48,482 nucleotides of DNA from NCBI GenBank assembly GCA_910578985.1, contig CAJTSF010000017.1, forward strand, positions 1 through 48,482, written 5' to 3'. This DNA is from an uncultured Odoribacter sp. GTDB lineage: Bacteria; Bacteroidota; Bacteroidia; Bacteroidales; Marinifilaceae. Shown one piece after another: positions 22,643 through 31,831 of this stretch. The translations under genes and the position numbers were made by a program. The notes under the pieces were generated by a model that was given only the letters and a program-made list of their open reading frames with translations, ran no database searches and was not told the origin of the DNA. Numbering within the stretch: the stretch's first letter is position 1; each line of letters starts with the position of its first letter.

Positions 22643-23311
22643 ATGGCGACATATTTTATCAGCGGCATCGATACGGATGCCGGAAAATCCATAGTAACGG
22701 GCATTATTGCCCGTACTTTTATTTCCGACGGGGTAAAAGTGATTACTCAGAAGTTCATCCAGACGGGATGCACGGGGTTGTCGGAAGACATCCTGAAGCA
22801 CCGGGAAATTATGGGCATCGCTCCGCAGGAGGTGGACAGGGACGGGACGACCTGCCCGTATGTGATGACCTATCCGGCTTCGCCGCACTTGGCGGCGGAA
22901 ATCGACGGGGTGTCCATTGACATCCGGCGCATCCGCCGTTCGACGGAGCGGTTGGAGGAGTTGTATGACGTGGTGTTGCTGGAGGGGGCGGGAGGGCTTT
23001 ATGTGCCCGTCACGCGCGGTTACCTGACCATCGATTATGTGCAGGAGTACGGGCATCCGTTGATTCTGGTGGCTTCGTCGAAACTGGGGAGCATCAACCA
23101 TACGTTGATGAGCCTGGAGTTGTGCCGTTTGCGCGGGGTGGAGGTGAGCCATGTGGTGTATAACGAGTATCCGAATGACAGCGAACTGATTAAGAACGAT
23201 TCGATAACGATTATCCGCAGTTATTTGGAGAGGCATTTCCCGGAGTGCCGCCTGCTGGAGTTGCCGGTGGTTGAGGGGGGCAAGTGGGGAAGTGCGAGGT
23301 TGGAACTTTAA
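22643..23311 (+). CDS. bioD: Dethiobiotin synthetase
   Basis: ATP-dependent carboxylation of 7,8-diaminopelargonate to dethiobiotin. 222 residues. P-loop-type motif SGIDTDAGKS with the conserved T-D-x-G-K-S, K37-type lysine in TQKFIQTGC, and the EGAGGLYVPV motif. It is a lone biotin gene here; bioA, bioB and bioF are not in the window. Co-transcribed with ptb. Confidence 0.93.
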   Translation: MATYFISGIDTDAGKSIVTGIIARTFISDGVKVITQKFIQTGCTGLSEDILKHREIMGIAPQEVDRDGTTCPYVMTYPASPHLAAEIDGVSIDIRRIRRSTERLEELYDVVLLEGAGGLYVPVTRGYLTIDYVQEYGHPLILVASSKLGSINHTLMSLELCRLRGVEVSHVVYNEYPNDSELIKNDSITIIRSYLERHFPECRLLELPVVEGGKWGSARLEL

Positions 23312-23326
23312 ACGGTGATAAGGGAT

Positions 23327-25123
23327 ATGCGACGGGTGGAATTGTTGTCTCCCGCAAGGGATCTGGCGGTGGGTGTGGAGGCCATCCGCAACGGGGCGGA
23401 TGCCGTGTATATCGGGGCGCCGGCTTTTGGGGCACGGAAGGCGGCAGCCAATAGCCTGGAGGATATCCGGGTGTTGGCGGAGTATGCTCACCGGTATGAT
23501 TGCCGGGTGTTCGTGACGCTCAATACGGTTCTGTACGACCATGAACTGGCGTCGGCGGAGTGGATGATACGCGATTTGTATGCCATCGGGGTGGATGCGT
23601 TGATTGTGCAGGATATGGGTATCCTGCGCATGGACTTGCCGCCGATATGCCTGCATGCGAGCACGCAGATGCACAATTATGACTTGGAGCGTATCAAGTT
23701 TATCGAGCGGATGGGTTTCCGGCGGATTGTGCTGGCGCGGGAGTTGTCGCTGGAGCAGATCCGGGAGATACGGCGGGAGGTGAAGGCGGAACTGGAGGTG
23801 TTTATCCACGGGGCGTTGTGCGTGAGTCTGAGCGGGCAGTGTTACCTGTCGCAGTATATGTTCGGTCGTTCGGCGAACCGCGGTGAGTGCGCGCAGCCGT
23901 GCCGGATGCGGTGGTCGGTGGAGGATGCGGGAGGAAAGAGGCTGGTGGATGAGCGTTATATCCTGTCGTTGAAGGATTTGAATCTGACCGCCTACCTGAA
24001 GGATTTGGTGGATGTCGGGGTGGATTCTTTCAAGATAGAGGGGCGGTTGAAGGATGAGCGTTATGTGGCGAATGTGACCGCGCATTATTCTTCGTTGTTG
24101 GATGCGCTGTCGGGAGTGGAGCGGGTGGGGGCAGGGCGTGTAGCGTATGCTTTCGAGCCGGAGCCGGAACGGAGTTTTAACCGGGGACATTCCGCTTATT
24201 TTATCGGGAAGCGGGAGAGGGGGCTGGTGAATCCCGATACGCCGAAGTCGCTGGGAAAGGCGTTCGGGCGTGTGGCGGAGGTGAAGGGGAACCGTTTGCG
24301 GGCGGAGGGGACGGAGGAGTTGCATAACGGGGACGGATTGTGCTACCTGCAGGCAGGGGAGTTGAAGGGGGTGAAGGTGAACCGCGTGGCGGACGGGTGG
24401 GCGGAGTGCAATGAGAAGTTGAGCGTGCCGGCGGGTACTCTGCTTTATCGGAATTATGACCATGGGTTTGCGGTGCAGTTGGAGCGTGCTAAGTCGGAGA
24501 GGCGTATCCCGGTTTCGATGACGGTGGATGTCCGGGCGGGGCGGTTGGTGCTGGAGGCAGTGACGGTATTCGGAGGGGTGAAGGCAAGCGTAGTTTCCGG
24601 GGAGGTTTTTGAGGCGGCGTCGAATCCGGGGCAGCGGGAGAGGTTGAAGGTGCAGTTGATGAAATGCGGCGATACGGAGTATGTGTGTGAGGAGGTGGTG
24701 TTTTTGTCCGATGAGGTGTTGTTCGTGCCTGCCGCGGCGGCGAATGCCTTGCGGCGGCAGTTGTTGGAGGCGCTTCGTGCTGTCCGGGAGGAGAGGCGGG
24801 TACGCCTTCTGCCCGGAAAAGAGGACGGGACGGCGGAGTATCCGGGGCAGGCCGATTGGCGCTTGAATGCGGTGAATGGGAAAGCTGCCGCTTTTTATCG
24901 GGAGCATGGCGTGGCGCAGGTGGAGCCGGGATTGGAAAAGCGGTTGCCGGCATCGCCTTTGCCGTTGATGCGTACCCGTTATTGCATTCTGTATGAGTTG
25001 GGACGTTGCCGCCGGCAATGTGCGAACGAGGATTTGCGGTTTCCTTTGACGCTGTGCAATGGCAAGCACCGTTTTCGTTTGGAATTTGATTGTGCCCGTT
25101 GTTTTATGAATATCATTTTGTAA
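23327..25123 (+). CDS. Peptidase U32 family protein (RlhA/TrhP-like RNA hydroxylation)
   Basis: A 598-residue U32 protein from the ATG at 23327 (RRVELLSPARDL is the family N-terminus); a GTG at 23315 is an alternative. The N-terminal half is the U32 barrel, with the signature E-V-F-I-H-G-A-L-C-V-S-x-S-G-Q-C and NRGECAQPCR, whose cysteines bind an iron-sulfur cluster in characterised members. The long C-terminal part resembles the collagenase-like extension of RlhA (23S rRNA C2501 hydroxylation) more than the short TrhP (tRNA U34). A C-terminal CRRQC...C...CARC set adds four more cysteines. It starts just after bioD and could be in that operon. Confidence 0.82.
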   Translation: MRRVELLSPARDLAVGVEAIRNGADAVYIGAPAFGARKAAANSLEDIRVLAEYAHRYDCRVFVTLNTVLYDHELASAEWMIRDLYAIGVDALIVQDMGILRMDLPPICLHASTQMHNYDLERIKFIERMGFRRIVLARELSLEQIREIRREVKAELEVFIHGALCVSLSGQCYLSQYMFGRSANRGECAQPCRMRWSVEDAGGKRLVDERYILSLKDLNLTAYLKDLVDVGVDSFKIEGRLKDERYVANVTAHYSSLLDALSGVERVGAGRVAYAFEPEPERSFNRGHSAYFIGKRERGLVNPDTPKSLGKAFGRVAEVKGNRLRAEGTEELHNGDGLCYLQAGELKGVKVNRVADGWAECNEKLSVPAGTLLYRNYDHGFAVQLERAKSERRIPVSMTVDVRAGRLVLEAVTVFGGVKASVVSGEVFEAASNPGQRERLKVQLMKCGDTEYVCEEVVFLSDEVLFVPAAAANALRRQLLEALRAVREERRVRLLPGKEDGTAEYPGQADWRLNAVNGKAAAFYREHGVAQVEPGLEKRLPASPLPLMRTRYCILYELGRCRRQCANEDLRFPLTLCNGKHRFRLEFDCARCFMNIIL

Positions 25124-25128
25124 TTTTG
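25098..25128 (+). promoter_or_regulatory. glmS promoter
   Basis: GTTG (25098-25101), a 19-nt spacer and a perfect TAATTTTG (25121-25128). The -7 box overlaps the stop codon of the U32 gene. Confidence 0.55.
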
Positions 25129-25155
25129 TGGGCGAATAGATAAAAGCAGAATTGT

Positions 25156-27000
25156 ATGTGTGGAATTGTTGGTTATTTGGGTTGCCGGGATGCTTATCCG
25201 GTGTTGATCAAAGGATTGCATCGTTTGGAATACCGCGGGTATGACAGTGCGGGTATCGCTTTGATATCCGGGGACAATGAATTGAATGTGTATAAGTCGA
25301 AAGGCAAGGTTGCCGACCTGGAACGTTTTGCCGAGTCGAAAGATATCAGCGGAAATATAGGAATCGCCCATACCCGTTGGGCAACCCACGGGGAACCGAA
25401 CGATGCCAATGCGCATCCGCATTACTCGCAGTCCCGCAGTCTGGCGTTGATTCATAACGGAATCATTGAGAATTACACGTCGCTTCGTGCCGAGATGGAG
25501 AGCAAAGGCTTTACTTTCCGCAGCAATACGGATACGGAGGTGATTGTGTATTTGGTTGAGTATATTATGCAGACCAACCGTGTGGACCTTTGTACGGCGG
25601 TGCAGCTGGCGTTGCATCAGGTGGTTGGGGCGTATGCCATTGCGCTGATTTCCAAAGAGAATCCTGATGAGATTATCGCGGCACGCAAGAGCAGCCCTTT
25701 GGTGGTGGGAATCGGCGAGGATGAGTTTTTTCTGGCTTCCGATGCCACGCCGATAGTGGAATATACGGACCGTGTCGTTTACCTGAACGATGAGGAGATT
25801 GCCATACTGAGACGGGGCGAGGCGCTCAAGGTGTTGAATTTGAACAATGTGGAGATTACGCCTGAAATCAAGAAACTGGCAGTGAACCTTAGCCAGTTGG
25901 AGAAAGGCGGTTTTCCCCATTTCATGCTCAAGGAGATTCATGAACAGCCGCGCACCTTGCAGAATTGCATTCGTGGGCGAATCAATATGGAGGGGACCAA
26001 TGTGGTGCTTTCCGGAGTGATCGACAATCGGGAGAAGTTTTTGCAGGCGAAACGCATTATCATCGTGGCGTGCGGTACGTCATGGCATGCCGCTCTGATC
26101 GGCGAGCATCTGATTGAAGACCTTTGCCGTATCCCGGTGGAGGTGGAGTATGCTTCCGAGTTCCGTTACCGAAATCCGGTGATATTGCCGGGCGATATCG
26201 TGATTGCCATTTCCCAATCGGGAGAGACTGCCGATACGTTAGCTGCCATTGAGTTGGCGAAGTCGAAAGGAGCTTTTATTTACGGCATCTGCAACGCGGT
26301 GGGCTCTTCCATTCCGCGTGCCACCCATTCCGGTTCGTATATCCACGTGGGTCCGGAAATCGGCGTGGCTTCGACGAAAGCCTTTACAGGGCAGGTGACG
26401 GTGCTTTCCATGCTGGCTTTGTCCATTGCCCGTCAGAAAGATACGATTGATGTGGATACTTTTACCCGGTTGGTCAAGGAGTTGCAGGATATACCCAATA
26501 AGATTGCCAAAGTGCTGGAGCAGGCGGAGGCGATACGGGATTTGTCGAAGACATTCACCTACGCGCACAATTTCATTTATCTCGGGCGCGGTTACAATTA
26601 TCCTGCCGCATTGGAAGGTGCGCTTAAGTTGAAAGAGATTTCTTATATTCATGCCGAAGGCTATCCCGCAGCGGAGATGAAGCACGGACCTATCGCGCTC
26701 ATCGATGCGGAGATGCCTGTGGTTGCCATTGCAACGACGGACAGTATTTATGAAAAGACCATCAGTAATATACAGGAAATTAAAGCACGGAAGGGGAAAG
26801 TGATTGCGATTGTGTCGGAAGGGGATGAGACCGTGCACAATATTGCCGACTATTGCATCGAGGTACCTCGTACGGCGGAGCCTTTGACGCCGATAGTCGC
26901 TTCTATTCCGTTGCAGCTCTTGGCGTACTATATTGCTGTCAATAAGGGGCGCGATGTGGACCAGCCGCGTAATTTGGCAAAATCTGTGACGGTTGAGTAA
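25156..27000 (+). CDS. glmS: Glutamine--fructose-6-phosphate aminotransferase
   Basis: Makes glucosamine 6-phosphate for peptidoglycan and LPS. 614 residues. N-terminal class II glutaminase with the nucleophile Cys right after Met (MCGIVGYLG), R-T-R-W-A-T-H-G (HTRWATHGEPND) and G-I-I-E-N-Y. Two SIS domains follow: CGTSWHAAL...SQSGETADT and GRGYNYPAALEGALKLKEIS...HAEGYPAAEMKHGPIAL, ending NLAKSVTVE. No glmS ribozyme is visible in the short leader. An ATP-grasp gene follows after 7 nt. Confidence 0.98.
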   Translation: MCGIVGYLGCRDAYPVLIKGLHRLEYRGYDSAGIALISGDNELNVYKSKGKVADLERFAESKDISGNIGIAHTRWATHGEPNDANAHPHYSQSRSLALIHNGIIENYTSLRAEMESKGFTFRSNTDTEVIVYLVEYIMQTNRVDLCTAVQLALHQVVGAYAIALISKENPDEIIAARKSSPLVVGIGEDEFFLASDATPIVEYTDRVVYLNDEEIAILRRGEALKVLNLNNVEITPEIKKLAVNLSQLEKGGFPHFMLKEIHEQPRTLQNCIRGRINMEGTNVVLSGVIDNREKFLQAKRIIIVACGTSWHAALIGEHLIEDLCRIPVEVEYASEFRYRNPVILPGDIVIAISQSGETADTLAAIELAKSKGAFIYGICNAVGSSIPRATHSGSYIHVGPEIGVASTKAFTGQVTVLSMLALSIARQKDTIDVDTFTRLVKELQDIPNKIAKVLEQAEAIRDLSKTFTYAHNFIYLGRGYNYPAALEGALKLKEISYIHAEGYPAAEMKHGPIALIDAEMPVVAIATTDSIYEKTISNIQEIKARKGKVIAIVSEGDETVHNIADYCIEVPRTAEPLTPIVASIPLQLLAYYIAVNKGRDVDQPRNLAKSVTVE

Positions 27001-27007
27001 GCCGGAA

Positions 27008-28168
27008 ATGAAAGAGAATACCCGGTTGCATCTGTTTAACCCGGATTGCGAACTGGCAATAGCTAATGGCGGGCGGCATTATATGCCGTCCGCTAATGTC
27101 ATGCGTATGGCGTCGGATTTGGCTTTTCTGCCTGCCTGGTGGGCGGAAGAGGGGGATTGGGTGCTGGTGAAGGAGCCGGTTGATGAAGCATTTGGAAAAG
27201 AGCTGGGTATCCGGGTGCGTTGTGTGACGGAAGAGGAATTGGCAGGGGAAACGGCAAATGTGGTGGGGGTGCCTTGGGGACGAAGTCCCAGAATGTGTCA
27301 TTGGCTGGCGGAGCGGGGGATGGGAGAGGAGTGGCAGGAGGAATGGAAAGAGTGGTACAGCCGCAGGACTGCCCGGAGAGGGTTAGTATATTTGTCCGAA
27401 CGGATGCCTTTAGAAGAAAAGATTGTTCCGCAGGTATGTTTTTCTTTGGAAGAGATAAAGCGTCGGATGGCAGATTCCGAAGGGGAGTGGCTCATAAAAG
27501 CACCTTGGTCTTCGTCCGGGAAAGGACAATTGCGAGGCAAAGGAGCATTTATTCCTAAAGTTCAAGAGTGGATAAACGGGGTGTTCAAAAAGCAGGGCTA
27601 TGTCATGTTGGAACGGTATCTGGATAAAGTCCGGGACTTTGCCATGGAGTTTCAGGCAACGGGGAAAGGCATGGAGTTTATCGGTTGGTCTTTTTTTACG
27701 ACGGGGGAGCATGGAGAATACCATGGGAATATGATTGCTCCGCAATCTCAAATGGAGTGTGAGTTGGTCCGTTTAATAGGGGAGGAAACCGTACAATTTT
27801 TGAAATGCCACCTTCCGCGAATGCTGGAAACATTGCTTCCCGATTACCGGGGCTATCTTGGGGTGGATATGATGGTGTACAGAGATAGTGAATCTGTGTT
27901 ACGCGTGTATCCCTGTGTGGAAATCAATTTGCGTTTCAATATGGGGCTTGTTGCCTTGTTTTTAAGCCGGAAATACGTAGCAGAAGGAATGGAGGGAGAG
28001 TTTACCGTTTCGTTTTATAACCGGGACGGGGAAGCATGCGAGGAAACCGGGCGTTTGTCTCGCGAATACCCGGCAGTATATGAAAATAACCGGATAAAAT
28101 CCGGTTATTTATCTTTGACTCCGGTCAAGGAGAGCAGTCGTTTTGTCGCCTCCTTGCTTTGTTATTGA
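27008..28168 (+). CDS. Orphan ATP-grasp-like protein
   Basis: A 386-residue protein from the ATG at 27008; a TTG start at 26993 would overlap glmS. The central and C-terminal regions show the ATP-grasp pattern: a lysine in a K-A-P-W-S-S-S-G-K-G loop, a glutamate on a following strand (VMLERYLDKVRDFAMEF) and a metal-binding end Y-L-G-V-D-M-M-V-Y...C-V-E-I-N-L-R-F-N-M-G. The N-terminus (LHLFNPDCELAIANG) is distinctive. ATP-grasp enzymes join a carboxylate to an amine or thiol; the substrates here are unknown. It is translated right behind glmS, and its stop overlaps that of convergent guaB by 7 nt. Confidence 0.7.
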   Translation: MKENTRLHLFNPDCELAIANGGRHYMPSANVMRMASDLAFLPAWWAEEGDWVLVKEPVDEAFGKELGIRVRCVTEEELAGETANVVGVPWGRSPRMCHWLAERGMGEEWQEEWKEWYSRRTARRGLVYLSERMPLEEKIVPQVCFSLEEIKRRMADSEGEWLIKAPWSSSGKGQLRGKGAFIPKVQEWINGVFKKQGYVMLERYLDKVRDFAMEFQATGKGMEFIGWSFFTTGEHGEYHGNMIAPQSQMECELVRLIGEETVQFLKCHLPRMLETLLPDYRGYLGVDMMVYRDSESVLRVYPCVEINLRFNMGLVALFLSRKYVAEGMEGEFTVSFYNRDGEACEETGRLSREYPAVYENNRIKSGYLSLTPVKESSRFVASLLCY

Positions 28169-29667
28169 ATCTTTGTGTCTTTCAGAATTACATCATGTGC
28201 ACCGCCTTCCACAATGGAGGTAGAGGAAACCAACGTAATCTTGGCTTTTTCCTGCAATTGGGCAATGGTAATCGAACCGCAGCTGCACATGGTGGATTTG
28301 ATTTTCCCTAAAGTCAGTTCCAGATTGTCTTTCATCTTACCGGCATAGGGCACGTAGCTGTCCACGCCTTCCTCGAACTTCAAGGCGGCTTTCACGTTGC
28401 CTCCCATATCGTAGCGTTGCCAGTTCTTGGCACGGTTGGAACCTTCCCCCCAATACTCTTTCACATAGGTATTTCCGATGGACAACTTCTTGCTCGGGCT
28501 TTCATCAAAGCGGGCGAAATAGCGTCCCATCATCAGGAAGTCGGCACCCATCGCCAACGCCAACGTCATGTGGTAATCATGCACCAGTCCGCCGTCCGAA
28601 CAGATAGGCACATAAATGCCCGTCTCCTCGAAATACTCCTGCCGTGCCTGGCATACTTCAATCAAAGCGGTTGCCTGTCCGCGTCCGATGCCTTTCTGTT
28701 CGCGGGTGATGCAGATGGAACCTCCGCCGATACCCACTTTTACAAAGTCCGCACCCGCCTTGACCAAATAGAGAAATCCTTCCTTGTCCACCACGTTTCC
28801 TCCTCCGACTTTCACTTCATCGTTGTAGGTCTCTTTAATCCAGCGGATAGTTTCGTATTGCCATTCCGTGAATCCGTCCGACGAGTCCACTACCAATACG
28901 TCTGCTCCGGCTTCCACCAATGCCGGTACCCGTTCTTTGTAGTCGCGACTGTTGATGCCGGCGCCTACGACCAATTTTTTATGGCTGTCCAACAACTCAT
29001 CGGGATTCTCCTGGTGATTCTCATAATCTTTGCGGAACACGAAATACTGCAACTTTTGGTTTTCGTCGATAATCGGCAGGCAATTGAGTTTATTGTCCCA
29101 TATAATCGTGTTCGCTTCGCTCAACGTGAGTCCCTGTTTGCCTACAATCAGGTTTTCGAAAGGAGTCATGAACTCTGAGACCGGTCTGTTCAGGGCATCC
29201 GTTTTCAGGCGATAGTCACGGCTGGTGACCAAGCCGAGCAATTTACCGTTCGGCGTGCCGTCGTCCGTAACGGCGAGGGTGGTATGCCCTGTCTTTTGAG
29301 TCAGGTTCACCACCTCCTGCAACGTGGCATCCGGACGTAGGTTGGAATCGCTCACTACGAAGCCGGCTTTGAATTTCTTGACGCGACGAACCATTTCCGC
29401 CTGACTTTCGATGGGTTGCGAGCCGAAAATAAACGACAAGCCTCCGTTGCGTGCCAAAGCGATGGCTAATCCGTCATCAGACACCGCTTGCATGACAGCA
29501 GACACGAAAGGGATATTCAGCCGGATGGATGAAGTCTCTCCTTTGCGGAATTTGACAACAGGGGTTTGCAGAGAAACGTTATCCGGTGTACACTCTTTGG
29601 TGGTGAGTGACGGAATCAACAAATATTCTCCAAATGTGCGGGATACTTCTTTGATGTAGTGAGCCAT
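28162..29667 (-). CDS. guaB: Inosine-5'-monophosphate dehydrogenase
   Basis: NAD-dependent oxidation of IMP to XMP, the first step to GMP. 501 residues. Catalytic cysteine in KVGIGGGSICITREQ; IPFVSAVMQAV and GADVLVVDSSDGF mark the barrel. The CBS pair is inserted at about residues 100-220 (SRDYRLK, FMTPFENLIVG, NKLNCLPIID). The C-terminal SVEGGAHDV-like end (SIVEGGAHDVILK) is a recognisable variation. Single gene, with its own promoter and convergent to the ATP-grasp gene. Confidence 0.96.
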   Translation of the reverse strand: MAHYIKEVSRTFGEYLLIPSLTTKECTPDNVSLQTPVVKFRKGETSSIRLNIPFVSAVMQAVSDDGLAIALARNGGLSFIFGSQPIESQAEMVRRVKKFKAGFVVSDSNLRPDATLQEVVNLTQKTGHTTLAVTDDGTPNGKLLGLVTSRDYRLKTDALNRPVSEFMTPFENLIVGKQGLTLSEANTIIWDNKLNCLPIIDENQKLQYFVFRKDYENHQENPDELLDSHKKLVVGAGINSRDYKERVPALVEAGADVLVVDSSDGFTEWQYETIRWIKETYNDEVKVGGGNVVDKEGFLYLVKAGADFVKVGIGGGSICITREQKGIGRGQATALIEVCQARQEYFEETGIYVPICSDGGLVHDYHMTLALAMGADFLMMGRYFARFDESPSKKLSIGNTYVKEYWGEGSNRAKNWQRYDMGGNVKAALKFEEGVDSYVPYAGKMKDNLELTLGKIKSTMCSCGSITIAQLQEKAKITLVSSTSIVEGGAHDVILKDTKIQ

Positions 29668-29690
29668 ATACTATCGGTTTAAAAATTGAG

Positions 29691-29722
29691 CAAAATTACC
29701 CAATTCCGGCGAGAAATCCAAG
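29691..29722 (-). promoter_or_regulatory. guaB promoter
   Basis: On the minus strand CTTG (29722 to 29719), a 20-nt spacer and a perfect TAATTTTG (29698 to 29691), 24 nt before the ATG at 29667. Confidence 0.7.
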
Positions 29723-29746
29723 GGGCATGTGATTTTTCCAATAAAA

Positions 29747-30757
29747 TCAGTGCATGATTTTAAAGACCAATTCCTTTAATAGCTCACCGTCCGAACTGCC
29801 TGCGTTTCCTACTCCTTTGGATTTCAGGTCGTATTCCCGCAGCAGGGAAATCACTTGCGCGCATTTCATGGCGGTATAAACCCGTGCTCCGTCGGTGTAG
29901 TCTTTCATGAAAAAGGGATGTACACCCAGCAATTTAGCCATTTCCTGCACATTCGGCGTGCTTTTTTTCTGATAGTGGTAGGTCAGGAGGTTCAGGAAAT
30001 AGCGGAACAATGCTGTGATGGTCAGCACTATCGGATTGTTTTTCGGGTTGGCTTCGAAATAATTCACAATACGGTTCGCCTTTAGGAAATCGCGGTACAC
30101 AATGGCATTCAGCAACTCGAAACTGTTGAAATCCTTGCTGATGCCCGTATGTTCCTCCACGAGCGTTTCCGTGATTTCCCCTCCCTTCGGGAGCAGCAGC
30201 CCCAGTTTGTCTATCTCGTTGGCAACCCGGCTGAGGTCCGTACCCAGGCTCTCCGCCAACATGCCCGCCGCTTTGGTCGTGATGCCGTAGGACTTCTCCT
30301 TACAGTAGCCGATAATCCATTCCGGCACTTTATTGTCGTACAACTTGGCGGACTCGAAGTAAACGCAATCTCCGGAGTTCCCCAATTTCCTGAACATTCC
30401 TTTCCGCTTGTCGGGCTTCTTGTTTTTGTAGGCCAGCACCAGAATGGTGGAGGGTTGGACATGGTCGAGATAGGGGAGCAGATTGTCGAAGTCCTTGATA
30501 TTTTGCGCTTCCCGTACGATGACCACCTGCCGTTCCGCCATCATGGGAAACCGCCGTGCCGTATCTGCCACGGTGCTCATCGTCGTGTCGTTTCCGTATA
30601 TCACCGTCAGGTTAAACGCCTTTTCCTCCTCGGTCAGCACCCCGTTTTCGAGCAAGGCAGTGAGGCGGTCGATGAAAAAAGGCTCTTCGCCGCAAAAAAA
30701 GTAAACGGGTTTATACCTGCCGGCTTTTATCTCTTTTCTGATCTCTTCGAATGTCAT
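29747..30757 (-). CDS. holA: DNA polymerase III delta subunit
   Basis: Clamp-loader delta subunit that opens the beta clamp. 336 residues from the ATG at 30757 (TFEEIRKEIKAGRYKPVYFF is the family start); the in-frame start at 30805 lies in the upstream gene. Typical marks are FFCGEEPFFIDRLTALL, the PMMAERQVVIVREAQ segment, and a C-terminal helical collar domain. Promoter-like TAACTTTG is present 27 nt upstream, although the DUF4294 gene ends only 44 nt before. Confidence 0.93.
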   Translation of the reverse strand: MTFEEIRKEIKAGRYKPVYFFCGEEPFFIDRLTALLENGVLTEEEKAFNLTVIYGNDTTMSTVADTARRFPMMAERQVVIVREAQNIKDFDNLLPYLDHVQPSTILVLAYKNKKPDKRKGMFRKLGNSGDCVYFESAKLYDNKVPEWIIGYCKEKSYGITTKAAGMLAESLGTDLSRVANEIDKLGLLLPKGGEITETLVEEHTGISKDFNSFELLNAIVYRDFLKANRIVNYFEANPKNNPIVLTITALFRYFLNLLTYHYQKKSTPNVQEMAKLLGVHPFFMKDYTDGARVYTAMKCAQVISLLREYDLKSKGVGNAGSSDGELLKELVFKIMH

Positions 30758-30783
30758 TTCTCCCAATCCAAATATTCCGAGAG

Positions 30784-30791
30784 CAAAGTTA
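30784..30791 (-). promoter_or_regulatory. -7 box of holA
   Basis: TAACTTTG on the minus strand, perfect TAnnTTTG, 27 nt before the ATG at 30757. Its -33 region falls inside the upstream gene and is not convincing. Confidence 0.45.
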
Positions 30792-30801
30792 GTAAAACTT
30801 T

Positions 30802-31380
30802 TCACTTCCCTTGCAGGATTTTCTGCACGATTTCTTCTATTTCCGCGTCCTCTCCCTGCGGGTCGTAGGCGGCTTTCAGGTTGTGCCCGAACAGGCGTGC
30901 CACCGACTGCCAGAAATAGGCGTTCATCGCCCCTTTGTATTCCCGGATATGGGCGAATGAAGTGTGTTGCGTTTCCCGGTAAATCAGCCGCATCAGTATT
31001 TTTCCTTGGTTCACGCTCAGTTTCATCAGAGGCGCTTTGAACGTTTTCATCAGTCGGTTATATTCCTCCTTGATGATTTTCCGCCGCTCCGCCTCATGTC
31101 GGACGGGTGTCAGGCGGTTTTCGATTTCCTGTACCTTTTCCGCCGCCAGAAGGGCGTAAGGATACACTTTCCGCACATTGTATTCCAGCCGTGCATTGCG
31201 CCGTTCTTCCCGGCGGTGACGGGTGGCATGCCGACCCTTTCCGACCACCGTCGCCTCCGCCAGTCTCACATGCGGGATGGTATCCCCGCCATGGATGGCA
31301 GCGCGCACCACCTCCCTTTTCTGTGCCTGACTGCCCAGCGCACAAAATAATAAGAGGATAGCGGTAAACATGCGCGTCAT
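30802..31380 (-). CDS. DUF4294 family secreted protein
   Basis: A 192-residue protein with a signal peptide (TRMFTAILLLFCALGSQAQ). The mature part is very basic around residues 45-65 (GRHATRHRREERRNARLEYN) and then helical, with VRKVYPYALLAAEKVQEIE and KLSVNQGKILMRLIYRETQ, as in DUF4294, a Bacteroidota family of unknown function. Just upstream of holA on the same strand; divergent from the RNase P RNA gene. Confidence 0.85.
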   Translation of the reverse strand: MTRMFTAILLLFCALGSQAQKREVVRAAIHGGDTIPHVRLAEATVVGKGRHATRHRREERRNARLEYNVRKVYPYALLAAEKVQEIENRLTPVRHEAERRKIIKEEYNRLMKTFKAPLMKLSVNQGKILMRLIYRETQHTSFAHIREYKGAMNAYFWQSVARLFGHNLKAAYDPQGEDAEIEEIVQKILQGK

Positions 31381-31399
31381 TTCGAAAATTATTACTTAC

Positions 31400-31429
31400 T
31401 TTGTCGCGTTAAAAGTACGAATAATTGTG
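31400..31429 (+). promoter_or_regulatory. Possible rnpB promoter
   Basis: TTTG (31400-31403), an 18-nt spacer and TAATTGTG (31422-31429, seven of eight) place the start point at about the first base of the RNA, 31441. Confidence 0.45.
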
Positions 31430-31440
31430 CGAAATATAAA

Positions 31441-31797
31441 ATAGCAGGCCGTTCTATCGCTGTCCCGCAAGGGAGAGAGGAAAGTCCGGGCAACGCAGGG
31501 CATCGTGCTTCCTAACGGGAAGATGTTCGCAAGGGCGTAGTAGCGTAACAGAGAATGACCGTTCGCCGGTGGGGAGACTCCCGGCGGACAAGGGTGAAAA
31601 GGCGGGGTAAGAGCCCACCGGTGTTCCGGGTGACCGGGACAGCCGTACGCCTCACGAGTTGCAAGGCCATGTATACCGGCGCATTGGATTTGCCCGATCC
31701 ATGCCGGGGGGTAGGCTGCTGGAGCCGTCGAGTGATCGGCGGCGTAGATAAATGATAGAAACCGCAAGGTACAGAACCCGGCTTACAGGCCTGCTAT
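31441..31797 (+). ncRNA. rnpB: RNase P RNA (class A)
   Basis: About 357 nt. The ends ATAGCAGGCC and GGCCTGCTAT pair as helix P1. The conserved core GAGGAAAGTCCGGGC lies near the 5' end and ACAGAACCCGGCTTACAG near the 3' end, with AGGGTGAAAAGGCGGGGTAAG in between. These are the universal RNase P blocks. The T run right after P1 serves as terminator. It is the catalytic subunit that trims tRNA 5' leaders. Confidence 0.96.
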
Positions 31798-31831
31798 TTT
31801 TTTACGAACACATCAAAAAGAAACTTCACAT

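Noticed and set aside
22628..25069. An 813-residue minus-strand open frame opposite bioD and the U32 gene
   Set aside because: His/Arg/Gln/Pro-rich shadow translation with no motif; the plus-strand genes are clearly real.
25124..25155. glmS ribozyme or riboswitch upstream of glmS
   Set aside because: The leader is only about 25 nt after the -7 box, too short for the ribozyme, and no conserved core is seen.
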